From Bacillota bacterium (lineage in GTDB: Bacteria > Bacillota > Clostridia > Oscillospirales > Oscillospiraceae), in assembly GCA_023459875.1 (NCBI GenBank), contig JAEWRY010000004.1, positions 6,995-70,994 on the forward strand: a DNA stretch of 64,000 nt. Direction: 5' to 3'. Each line of letters opens with the position of its first letter. Positions within the stretch are counted from its first letter, which is position 1. Position numbers and translations under genes: made by a program. The notes under the pieces are model-generated. The model saw only the letters and a list, made by a program, of their open reading frames with translations. It had not been told where the DNA came from and made no database searches. Shown in pieces: positions 1-7,961 of the stretch.

Positions 1-2
1 AG

Positions 3-1097
3 GAACGCTTCGGCTTTGAGGAGACCGCCTACCTGCTTCTCTTCGGTGCTCTTCCCACCCGGGAGCAGTTGCAGGGATTTGAGCGCACTCTTGCACATTA
101 CCGCACCCTGCCAGATGGTTTTACCGAGGATATGATCATCAAGGCCCCCAGCCAGGACGTGATGAACAAGCTGGGGCGCGCGATACTGGCCCTCTATTCC
201 TACGACCCCGATCCCGAGAGCAATGAAATCGAATATGAAATGCAGCAGGCCCTCCAGCTGGTGGCCCGCGTCCCGGTGGTGGTGGCCCATGCCTTTGCCG
301 TGAAGCGCCATTATTTCAATAACGAAAGCCTCTATCTGCACCGGCCCCAGGAAGGCCTCTCGGTGGCGGAGAATTTCCTTTACTCGGTTCGCCATGACAA
401 CAAATTTACCAATGCCGAGGCAAGGCTTTTGGATCTCTGTCTTGTGCTTCACGCGGAGCATGGCGGCGGCAACAACTCCGCCTTTGCCTGCAGGGTTCTC
501 TCTTCCACTGGCACCGATATTTACTCGGCCATTTCCGCGGCGGTCGGCTCCCTGAAGGGTCCCCGCCACGGCGGCGCCAACAAGAAAGTCATGGAGATGT
601 TCGGTTACATCAAAAAGAACGTGAAGGACTGGAAGGACGACGACGAGGTAAAGGCCTACCTCACGAAGCTCATCCACAAACGGGCCGGCGACAGGACGGG
701 GCTCATCTACGGCATGGGTCACGCCGTATACACCCTCTCCGACCCCCGTGCGGTGCTGCTCAAGAAATTTGCAAAGAACGTGGCCGCTCAAAAGGGGATG
801 CTCCCCGAGCTGGAGCTTCTGGAATCCATCGAGCGTCTTTCGCCAGAAGTCTTCCTGAGAGAAAAGAACGAGACCAAGCATATCTGCGCCAATGTGGACC
901 TCTATTCGGGCCTGGTTTACAAGATGATGGGAATTCCAGAGGAACTGTATACCCCCCTCTTCGCTATGGCCCGTATGGTGGGCTGGTGCGCCCACCGGAT
1001 CGAGGAGATGTACAATCCCGGCAATAAGATCATCCGGCCTGCGTACAAGGCGGTGGCTCCCAGCCGCCCCTTTATCCCCCTGGATCAGCGCGGCTAA
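3..1097 (+). CDS. gltA: Citrate synthase (5' end outside window)
   Basis: Condenses acetyl-CoA with oxaloacetate to citrate in the cytoplasm, feeding the oxidative branch toward 2-oxoglutarate. The frame is open from base 3, so the gene begins before the window; 364 residues of an enzyme usually near 450 are visible. Family hallmarks are HAEHGGGNNSAFACR with its active-site histidine, the glycine-rich GPRHGGANKKV segment, and YGMGHAVY, which holds the second catalytic histidine. A downstream arginine occurs in CAHRIEEM. An in-frame TTG at 69 is internal, because homologous sequence (ERFGFEETAYLLLFGALP) reads through before it. A strong hairpin terminator follows. 2-methylcitrate synthase is a close alternative and cannot be excluded from the fragment. 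Confidence 0.93.
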   Translation, partial: ERFGFEETAYLLLFGALPTREQLQGFERTLAHYRTLPDGFTEDMIIKAPSQDVMNKLGRAILALYSYDPDPESNEIEYEMQQALQLVARVPVVVAHAFAVKRHYFNNESLYLHRPQEGLSVAENFLYSVRHDNKFTNAEARLLDLCLVLHAEHGGGNNSAFACRVLSSTGTDIYSAISAAVGSLKGPRHGGANKKVMEMFGYIKKNVKDWKDDDEVKAYLTKLIHKRAGDRTGLIYGMGHAVYTLSDPRAVLLKKFAKNVAAQKGMLPELELLESIERLSPEVFLREKNETKHICANVDLYSGLVYKMMGIPEELYTPLFAMARMVGWCAHRIEEMYNPGNKIIRPAYKAVAPSRPFIPLDQRG

Positions 1098-1103
1098 AAC
1101 AAA

Positions 1104-1144
1104 ACGCCGTGGAAGGATGAATCCTTCCACGGCGTCTATTTGTT
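1104..1144 (+). terminator. Terminator after citrate synthase
   Basis: A 15-bp perfect stem (ACGCCGTGGAAGGAT, 1104-1118, paired with 1121-1135) with a 2-nt gap is followed by a T-rich stretch. It lies between the citrate synthase stop and the convergent zinc-ribbon gene. Confidence 0.85.
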
Positions 1145-1146
1145 TC

Positions 1147-1536
1147 TTACGTATTTTCTTCAAAACTCACGCCGCAGGAACGGCATGTGATCTGAATGTG
1201 TCCCTTGCCCCGGGGTACCCGGAGCTGCTGTCCGCAGTTGGGGCATTTAAAATAGCGGTGCTCTTTATCGGTGTGGATGGTGCGTCTCATTCTCATCCAG
1301 CGGAGGAGGGGATCAATCATCGACATAAACTTAGCGTTTTCCGCGCGCCGTTTCGGGATATTTCTGGATAGCACACGGAATATAGATAAGGCAATCGGAA
1401 CGATTGCAATCATCCTGAGCACCATAAATCCCGTAAAAGCAGACAGGAGATAGAGTACCCCATAGAGCACAAGCAGCGCTACGGAAAGCTGATCGGTTCC
1501 GTTCCTGCCATACATAGTTCTCTGCAGCCAACTCAT
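1147..1536 (-). CDS. Small zinc-ribbon membrane protein
   Basis: A 129-residue protein of unknown function. The first half holds two probable membrane segments (about residues 17-52, VALLVLYGVLYLLSAF and the following hydrophobic run). A basic linker RNIPKRRAENAKF follows. The C-terminus is a zinc ribbon with two CxxC knuckles, FKCPNCGQQLRVP and ITCRSCG. I place the start at the ATG at 1536, 14 nt after an AAGGAG; an upstream in-frame GTG at 1575 has no clear ribosome site. I recall similar short proteins in Oscillospiraceae, with an RYGTDQL-like motif matching GRNGTDQL here, but no assigned role. It is convergent with citrate synthase and shares its terminator region. Confidence 0.7.
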   Translation of the reverse strand: MSWLQRTMYGRNGTDQLSVALLVLYGVLYLLSAFTGFMVLRMIAIVPIALSIFRVLSRNIPKRRAENAKFMSMIDPLLRWMRMRRTIHTDKEHRYFKCPNCGQQLRVPRGKGHIQITCRSCGVSFEENT

Positions 1537-1670
1537 ATACTGCCCGTCGTCTCCTTTTTGTGCGAAGTCCCGCACTCGGTTTATAGCTCATTTATCATAT
1601 CCCTAGTCGCCCGTTTCGTCAAGAAATCAAACGTAAATAATATGTAAATTGTGCAGAACGGATATAGAAA

Positions 1671-1702
1671 AAGGGAAGCTGAGTTTCACTCCAGCTTCCC
1701 TT
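1671..1702 (-). terminator. Terminator of the glycogen operon
   Basis: Stem of 11 bp (AAGGGAAGCTG, 1671-1681, with 1692-1702) and a 10-nt loop. On the minus strand it is followed by TTTCTATA. It sits just past the glgP stop. Confidence 0.85.
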
Positions 1703-1726
1703 AAAAATATACTCCGAAAGATTTCG

Positions 1727-4159
1727 TTATTTCTTGACCGGTACGTTCCAGATGGTTCGGGCGTATTCCGAAATGCTGCGGTCGGCGGCAAAAATCCCTG
1801 ATTTTGCAATGTTTACAAGGGACATGCGGTTCCACGCCGTCCGGTCCCCATAGACCAAACCGGCCCTTCTTTGCGCCTGGCGGTAGCTTTCAAAGTCAGC
1901 CAGGAGCATATATTCGTCGGCGGGACCGCCCGTCCCGAAGAGAAGCCGGTCGGCCAGATCGGTATAGCTCACAGAGTCCGAGAAGCCTTTTGTGAGGGCT
2001 TCCAGCACCATTCGGATGTCATCGTCGCGCATAAAATACTCATACGGCTTGTATCCCTCGGCTTGCTTCGCCTTCACCTCCTGGGCAGTAAGACCGAAAA
2101 GAAAAATGTTGTCCTCCCCGACCTGCTGATACATTTCAACATTGGCGCCGTCCAGGGTGCCGATGGTAAGGGCGCCGTTCATCATGAATTTCATGTTCCC
2201 GGTGCCGGAGGCCTCTTTTCCCGCGGTGGAAATCTGCTCGGAAAGCTCGGCGGCGGGCATAAGCTCTTCGGCCACGCTCACCCGGTAGTTTTCGAGAAAC
2301 AGAACCTGCAGCCTGCCCCTGCAGATGGGATCGGAGTTGATTTGGGACGCCAGGGAGCAGATGAGCCGTATGACCCGCTTGGCCACCTGATAACCCGGCG
2401 CGGCCTTGGCGCCGAATAGAAAGACCCTTGGCTGAAAGTCAAAGCCGGGGTCCTGCCGGAGCTTCTCGTAGAGCCAGATAATGTGCATCACGTTGAGCAG
2501 CTGGCGTTTATACTCGTGCAGCCGCTTCACCTGTACGTCGAATACCGCGTCGGTATTCAAAACCACGCCGCTGCTGCGCAGCAGATGATCGGCGAAGAGC
2601 TTCTTGTTCTGAGCCTTAATTTCCTCCAGACGGGAGAGCACCCCGGCGTCCTGCTTGTATTTTTCCAGTTCACCCAGAACCTGAGGCTCAAGGAGATAGG
2701 CCTCGGAGCCGGTGAGGTCGCGGATGAGGGAATCGAGGCCAGGGTTAATCTGAGAAATCCACCGCCGGTGATCCACCCCGTTGGTCACATTTCTAAATTT
2801 TTCGGGCGTGCGGAAATAGGCGTCCCGGAAAACATCCCTGCGCAGAATGTCCGAATGCAGGGCGGAGACGCCATTCACCGCAAAGCAGGCACAGACGCAC
2901 AGGTTCGCCATACGCACCTCCCCCCCCCAGACGATCGCCATGTCCCGCACCCTGGACTGGTCGCCGCGGAAGAAGGAATCCAGCTCCCGCTGATACCGGG
3001 CGGAGATCTCCGCGATGATCTGCCAGATCCGGGGGAGTAGGGTCTCCAAGAGCTGCTGGGACCAGCGCTCCAGCGCCTCGCCCATCACGGTGTGGTTGGT
3101 GTAGGCAACTGTTTTGGTGACGATCTCCCACGCCTCGCCCCAGCCGTAGCCCTCCTCGTCCAGAAGAATGCGCATCAGCTCCGGAATCACCAGGGTGGGA
3201 TGGGTGTCGTTAATCTGGATGACGTGCTTTTCGCTCAGGTTCCGGAGGGTCCCGTACCGGGAGCGGTGCTTGCGGCAGACGCACTGCACGGTAGCGGACA
3301 CAAAGAAATACTGCTGCTTGAGGCGCAGGGACTTTCCCTCGTAGTGGTTATCGTCCGGGTAGAGCACCTTGGCGATGACCTCCGCCATGGCCTGCTGCTC
3401 CACCGCTTTAAGATACTGCCCGCTGGAGTAGAGGGACATGTCGGCAGGCAGCGGGCTTTTTGCGTCCCACAGCCGCAGCACGTTCACGTGCTCGGTGCCA
3501 TAGCCCGCGATTTCCATGTCTCTCGGCACGGCCAGCACGGTGGTGCAGCCCTCCAGCTTGACCCTGTGACACCCGTCCTGCCAATACTCGCACACCTTGC
3601 CGCCGAAATTCACCCGTTCGGCCTCGTCCACCTTGGGAATCAGCCAGGCGTCGCCAAGGCCAAGCCAGTTGTCGGCCAGCTCCACCTGCTGCCCGTCTAT
3701 GATTTTCTGCTTGAAAATACCCAGTTCATAACAGATCGAATATCCGGTGGCGGGGATCTCCAGGGTGGTCATGGAGTCCAGATAGCAGGCGGCGAGCCTG
3801 CCCAGACCGCCGTTTCCCAGGCCCGCGTCCGGCTCCTCCTCAAAGAGGTCGGCGGCGGAAAAGCCAAGCTCCTCCACCGCCTGCCCCAGCGCGTCCAATA
3901 CTCCCAGGTTAAAGGCGTTTTTCGCCAGGGAACGGCCCATCAGAAATTCCAGGGAGAGATAGTGCACCTGGCGCTTGCCCTCTTTCCCCGTCCTGTCTTC
4001 GGTCGCCAGCTGCCTTGCGGCCATGATGTCCCTGAGCACCAGCGCGCACGCCTTGAAGAGGTGCCCGGCGTCGGCCTCCTCCACGTCCCGGCCGAAGTTG
4101 CGCTGCAGCTTGGCGGTAATAAGCTCCCTGAGGTCCTGTGCGGTATAGGTTTCCGACAT
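1727..4159 (-). CDS. glgP: Glycogen phosphorylase
   Basis: Phosphorolytically removes glucose-1-phosphate from the non-reducing ends of glycogen; PLP-dependent, GT35 family. At 810 residues it has the usual bacterial length. Near the N-terminus HYLSLEFLMGR and GNGGLGRLAACYLDSM are canonical. The PLP site is EASGTGNMKFMMNGALT, with the PLP lysine at about residue 657. It is the last gene of a five-gene glycogen operon, 7 bp after glgA, and ends at a hairpin terminator. Placing the degradative enzyme with the synthetic genes is common in Firmicutes. No oddities seen. Confidence 0.96.
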   Translation of the reverse strand: MSETYTAQDLRELITAKLQRNFGRDVEEADAGHLFKACALVLRDIMAARQLATEDRTGKEGKRQVHYLSLEFLMGRSLAKNAFNLGVLDALGQAVEELGFSAADLFEEEPDAGLGNGGLGRLAACYLDSMTTLEIPATGYSICYELGIFKQKIIDGQQVELADNWLGLGDAWLIPKVDEAERVNFGGKVCEYWQDGCHRVKLEGCTTVLAVPRDMEIAGYGTEHVNVLRLWDAKSPLPADMSLYSSGQYLKAVEQQAMAEVIAKVLYPDDNHYEGKSLRLKQQYFFVSATVQCVCRKHRSRYGTLRNLSEKHVIQINDTHPTLVIPELMRILLDEEGYGWGEAWEIVTKTVAYTNHTVMGEALERWSQQLLETLLPRIWQIIAEISARYQRELDSFFRGDQSRVRDMAIVWGGEVRMANLCVCACFAVNGVSALHSDILRRDVFRDAYFRTPEKFRNVTNGVDHRRWISQINPGLDSLIRDLTGSEAYLLEPQVLGELEKYKQDAGVLSRLEEIKAQNKKLFADHLLRSSGVVLNTDAVFDVQVKRLHEYKRQLLNVMHIIWLYEKLRQDPGFDFQPRVFLFGAKAAPGYQVAKRVIRLICSLASQINSDPICRGRLQVLFLENYRVSVAEELMPAAELSEQISTAGKEASGTGNMKFMMNGALTIGTLDGANVEMYQQVGEDNIFLFGLTAQEVKAKQAEGYKPYEYFMRDDDIRMVLEALTKGFSDSVSYTDLADRLLFGTGGPADEYMLLADFESYRQAQRRAGLVYGDRTAWNRMSLVNIAKSGIFAADRSISEYARTIWNVPVKK

Positions 4160-4166
4160 ACTTGTT

Positions 4167-5606
4167 TTACTCCTTGCCCGTCACCCGGGCGTAGATCTCA
4201 ATATATTTTTGGGCCGAGCTGCCCCAGCCGAAGTCCGCGGACATGCAGTTTTTTTGCAGGGCTCTCCATTTTTCCCGGTCCATGTGATAGAGTTCCACAG
4301 CCTGCCTGAGCACCCAGGCCATGTCCCGGGAGCTGATGTTGGAAAACGTAAAGCCGGTGCCCTCTCCGGAATCGGATCGGTAGGGGGATACGGTGTCCTT
4401 GAGCCCGCCGGTTTCCCGCACTATAGGGACGGTACCGTACCGCATGGCGATCATCTGGGAAATGCCGCATGGCTCCGCCACCGACGGCATCAAAAAAAGA
4501 TCGGCTCCGCCGTAAATAGCGGTGGAGAGGGCGGGGGAGAACTGAATACGGGCGGCGAACCGGGAGGGATACTGCGCCTCCGCGTTGCGGAAGGCCTCCT
4601 CAAAGTTCCAGTCGCCGGTCCCCAGTACAACCATCTGCACGTTCATGCCCATAATTTCGTCCAGCGCCGCCACGACAAGGTCAAAGCCCTTGTGGCGCAC
4701 CAGGCGGGACACGCAGGCGATGACCGGCACATCGGGGGCTGCCTTAAGTCCAACCGCCCGCTGGAGGGCGGCCTTACACTCCGACTTACCCTGGGGGCTT
4801 TCGGCGGAAAAGGCCGCTGCCAGCCCGGAATCGTTCGCCGGGTCATAGAGCTTCAAGTCGATACCGTTCAGGATGCCCTGCAGCTTCTGCCGGTTATCCC
4901 AAATGACCCCCTCCAGTCCGTGGGCATAGAAGGAGTACTGAAGCTCCTGGGCATAGGTGGGGCTCACGGTGGTGACGAAGTCGGAGGCGTAAATGGCGCC
5001 CTTCATGAGATTCACGTCCCCGTGATAGGCGAGCATCTGCTCATTGAGATATTCCCGGGAGAGGCCGAAGAGGTCCTCCAGGGTATGGTCGCCGTAGCGG
5101 CCCTGATACTCGATATTGTGGATAGTGAACACCGACTTGGCCGAGACAAGCTGGGCGATGGCGTACCGCTTCTCCAGCAGGTAAATGGGAACCAGCGCCG
5201 TCTGCCAGTCGTTGCAGTGGATAATATCGGGGCTCCAGTCCAGATGGCCCGGGATTTCGATCACAGCCCGGGAGAAATAAGCGAACCGTTCGCCGTCGTC
5301 GTAGTGTCCGTATACCTCGGACCTCTTAAAGTAATATTCGTTGTCCACGAACCACCAGGTGACGCCGTCCCTCTCCAGGGAGTATATCCCGCAGTAGCAG
5401 TTGCGCCAGGCGAGCTGAAGATAGAAGCTCTGGACAAAGTGCATCTTCTCCCGCCAGACCTCTCCGATCCCCTCGTAAAGGGGGAGGATGACCTTCACTT
5501 CGTGCCCCCGGGCGGCCAGAGCGGCGGGCAGCGAGCCGGCCACATCCCCCAGACCGCCGACCTTGATAAAGGGAGCGGCCTCGGTGGCGGCAAATAAAAT
5601 TTTCAT
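4167..5606 (-). CDS. glgA: Glycogen synthase (ADP-glucose)
   Basis: Transfers glucose from ADP-glucose to growing alpha-1,4-glucan chains; GT5 family, GT-B fold. At 479 residues it has full length. The N-terminal KVGGLGDVAGSLP contains the KxGGL ADP-glucose loop (residues 16-20). The C-terminal half carries the sugar-nucleotide motif EPCGISQMIAMRYGT and VRETGGLKDTV. The ATG at 5606 follows AAAGGAGG at good spacing. It lies between glgD (30-bp gap) and glgP (7-bp gap) in the same operon. Confidence 0.96.
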   Translation of the reverse strand: MKILFAATEAAPFIKVGGLGDVAGSLPAALAARGHEVKVILPLYEGIGEVWREKMHFVQSFYLQLAWRNCYCGIYSLERDGVTWWFVDNEYYFKRSEVYGHYDDGERFAYFSRAVIEIPGHLDWSPDIIHCNDWQTALVPIYLLEKRYAIAQLVSAKSVFTIHNIEYQGRYGDHTLEDLFGLSREYLNEQMLAYHGDVNLMKGAIYASDFVTTVSPTYAQELQYSFYAHGLEGVIWDNRQKLQGILNGIDLKLYDPANDSGLAAAFSAESPQGKSECKAALQRAVGLKAAPDVPVIACVSRLVRHKGFDLVVAALDEIMGMNVQMVVLGTGDWNFEEAFRNAEAQYPSRFAARIQFSPALSTAIYGGADLFLMPSVAEPCGISQMIAMRYGTVPIVRETGGLKDTVSPYRSDSGEGTGFTFSNISSRDMAWVLRQAVELYHMDREKWRALQKNCMSADFGWGSSAQKYIEIYARVTGKE

Positions 5607-5636
5607 TCCGATCCTCCTTTCTTAACGGTGCTTTGC

Positions 5637-6752
5637 TTATATGATGGAGTTCTTCGCAATTGCCAGGGGGTAGGTTGCGTGCCCCATGAGCATCCGGCCG
5701 GAGTTCACCAGCACGTTTTTGTCCGCGATGGCGTACTTGAGGACGGCCCCCTCCCGTATTTCGGCGGACTGCATCAGAATACAGCCGGATACCCGCGCGT
5801 TTTTCCCGACCCTGACGCCCCGGAAAAGAATGGAATTCTCCACTTCGCCTTCGATGATGCAGCCGTCCGCGATGAGGGAGTTCTTGGATTTGGAATCGGG
5901 GCCGTAATAGGTGGACGGGTCGGACCGGTCCTTGGTGCGGATGGGGTTGTCGGCGCTGAAAAGCTCCGAGCGGACTTTGGGGTCCAGAAGCTCCATGCTT
6001 CTGCTGTAGTAGCCCTCCAGGGTCTGGATCCTGGCCACATATCCGTCGTAGAACCAGGGGGACACCTGAAGGGTTCCGGCCATGGGACTGAGGATTCCGT
6101 TGGAGAAGGAAGAAATCCCGTGGGCGGAGGCGTAGTCCACCAGGCTCAGGAGAAGCTTTTTTGACATGATGTAGATTTCCAGAGATTCGCAGCCCGTGGG
6201 CTCCGCCGGACCCACCGACACGTCCCGCACCAGGCCGCCGCTCCCCATGGTGAAATAGGTGGAGCTTCTTGGATAGCCCCGCACCTCGCGGGTACACACC
6301 GCGGTGATATCGGAGCCGCTTTTCAGGTGGTCCTCGAAGATTTCGGCCAGGGGGAGGTTGAGCGCCATGTCGCACCCGGCCAGCACCACATAGTCCTGAC
6401 GGATTTTCTGAAGATAGGAATAGACTCCCCCCAAGGCGTCCATGCGGCCGTGGTAGACGCCGTCCCCTTTCTTCCCCGCATAGCCGAAGGGGGGGAGGAT
6501 GCGAAGTCCGCCGTGCTTGCGGGAGAGGTCCCAGTCCTTGCCGGAGCCCACATGGTCCAGCAGGGACTGATAGCCCGCGTGGACGATAAGCCCCACGTCG
6601 TCCACTCCGGCGTTCACCATGTTGGAGAGCATAAAATCAATGAGCCGGTACCGTCCGCCGTAGGGGACGGAGGAGGTAGTGCGGGGAGCCGTCAGTTCCC
6701 TCAGGTTGGGGTTGGAGCGGTAAGCAAAAAGGATTCCGTGCAGGTTATTCAT
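5637..6752 (-). CDS. glgD: GlgD, regulatory paralogue of ADP-glucose pyrophosphorylase
   Basis: A 371-residue GlgC paralogue that in Firmicutes assembles with GlgC into the ADP-glucose pyrophosphorylase. The N-terminus (MNNLHGILFAYRSNPNL) lacks the GGxGxRL nucleotide signature present in GlgC, the usual mark of the non-catalytic partner. It keeps the VPYGGRYRLIDFMLSN region and a C-terminal left-handed beta-helix. The start is the ATG at 6752, which overlaps the glgC stop as ATGA (6749-6752); upstream residues in that frame are antisense-like and arginine-rich. The overlap implies equimolar, coupled synthesis with GlgC. Confidence 0.93.
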   Translation of the reverse strand: MNNLHGILFAYRSNPNLRELTAPRTTSSVPYGGRYRLIDFMLSNMVNAGVDDVGLIVHAGYQSLLDHVGSGKDWDLSRKHGGLRILPPFGYAGKKGDGVYHGRMDALGGVYSYLQKIRQDYVVLAGCDMALNLPLAEIFEDHLKSGSDITAVCTREVRGYPRSSTYFTMGSGGLVRDVSVGPAEPTGCESLEIYIMSKKLLLSLVDYASAHGISSFSNGILSPMAGTLQVSPWFYDGYVARIQTLEGYYSRSMELLDPKVRSELFSADNPIRTKDRSDPSTYYGPDSKSKNSLIADGCIIEGEVENSILFRGVRVGKNARVSGCILMQSAEIREGAVLKYAIADKNVLVNSGRMLMGHATYPLAIAKNSII

Positions 6753-7957
6753 ATAAGCTCCTCTCCTTCCACATCTTCGGTAATCATGGCCTTGGCGGCG
6801 ATGACCGCGCCGGGTCCCACACGGACGCCTCCGGCCACCACGGCGATGCCCCATCCGTCGCTTCCGTCGGGGTTGCAGCCTACGCTGGCACCCTCGCCGA
6901 TGACGGCGCCTTCCGCCACGATGGCGTATTCCACCCGTGCCCCCGAGCGCACCTCAGAGCCGGGCATGAGAATGGAGTAGCGCACCGCGGCTCCCTTCTC
7001 AACCGTCACAGAGTGGAAGAGCACCGAATTTTCCACCAGTCCGTCCACCGTGCATCCGCCGGTGACCAGACTGTGGGAAATCTGCGAGCTCTCCCCCGCG
7101 TAGTGGGGCGGTCTCGTGGGCGAGCGGGCATAGATGGGCCATTCGCTGTCGAAGAGGCGCACGCCGCCCCCCACCTGGAGCATATCCATGTTAGCGTCCC
7201 ACAAAGACTCGATGGTGCCCACGTCCTTCCAGTAGCCGGAAAAACGGTAGGCGCTCATTTTTTCCCCCGAGGAGAGCATGGTGGGGATGATGTCGCCGCC
7301 GAAATCGTTTTTGGATCGGGGATTGGACTCGTCGGATAGCAGGTAGGCCCGGAGCTTTTCCCAGGTGAAAATATAGACTCCCATGGAAGCCAGGTTGCTT
7401 TTCGGCTCCTTCGGCTTTTCCTCGAACTGCGTGATAAAATCGTCCTCGTCCACGCTCATGATACCGAACCTGGAGGCCTCGTTTTTGGGCACCTCCAGCA
7501 CCGCGATGGTGCAGTCCGCCGAGCGGGACTTATGGTGCCGCAGCATCTTCGCGTAGTCCATTTTATAAATGTGATCTCCAGAGAGAATCAGTACGTATTC
7601 GGGATGGTAGGTCTCGATAAAGCTCATGTTCTGATAGATGGCGTTGGCGGTGCCCTTATACCAGGTGCCCTTGTCCCCCTCCTTCACATAGGGGGGAAGG
7701 ATATGCACGCCGCCCAGGGAACGGTCCAGGTCCCAAGGTTGGCCGTTGCCGATGTAGGTATTGAGCTCCAGCGGCTGATACTGGGTGAGCACGCCCACCG
7801 TATCTATGCCGGAATTGACACAGTTGGACAGGGGAAAATCAATGATGCGGAACTTGCCTCCGAAGGGTAGGGCGGGTTTGGCCACGTGGCTCGTGAGGGC
7901 GTGCAGGCGGCTGCCCTGTCCGCCCGCGAGCAGCATTGCCACACATTCTTTCTTCAT
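6749..7957 (-). CDS. glgC: Glucose-1-phosphate adenylyltransferase
   Basis: Makes ADP-glucose from glucose-1-phosphate and ATP, the committed step of glycogen synthesis. It has 402 residues, with the N-terminal nucleotidyltransferase signature LAGGQGSRLHALT and KPALPFGGKFRIIDFPLSN. Further on are LILSGDHIYKMDY and a C-terminal beta-helix. An in-frame TTG at 7960 precedes the ATG at 7957; AGAGGTG lies at normal distance from the ATG, so I choose that. It begins just after the glgB stop and overlaps glgD. Confidence 0.96.
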   Translation of the reverse strand: MKKECVAMLLAGGQGSRLHALTSHVAKPALPFGGKFRIIDFPLSNCVNSGIDTVGVLTQYQPLELNTYIGNGQPWDLDRSLGGVHILPPYVKEGDKGTWYKGTANAIYQNMSFIETYHPEYVLILSGDHIYKMDYAKMLRHHKSRSADCTIAVLEVPKNEASRFGIMSVDEDDFITQFEEKPKEPKSNLASMGVYIFTWEKLRAYLLSDESNPRSKNDFGGDIIPTMLSSGEKMSAYRFSGYWKDVGTIESLWDANMDMLQVGGGVRLFDSEWPIYARSPTRPPHYAGESSQISHSLVTGGCTVDGLVENSVLFHSVTVEKGAAVRYSILMPGSEVRSGARVEYAIVAEGAVIGEGASVGCNPDGSDGWGIAVVAGGVRVGPGAVIAAKAMITEDVEGEELI

Positions 7958-7961
7958 CAAA

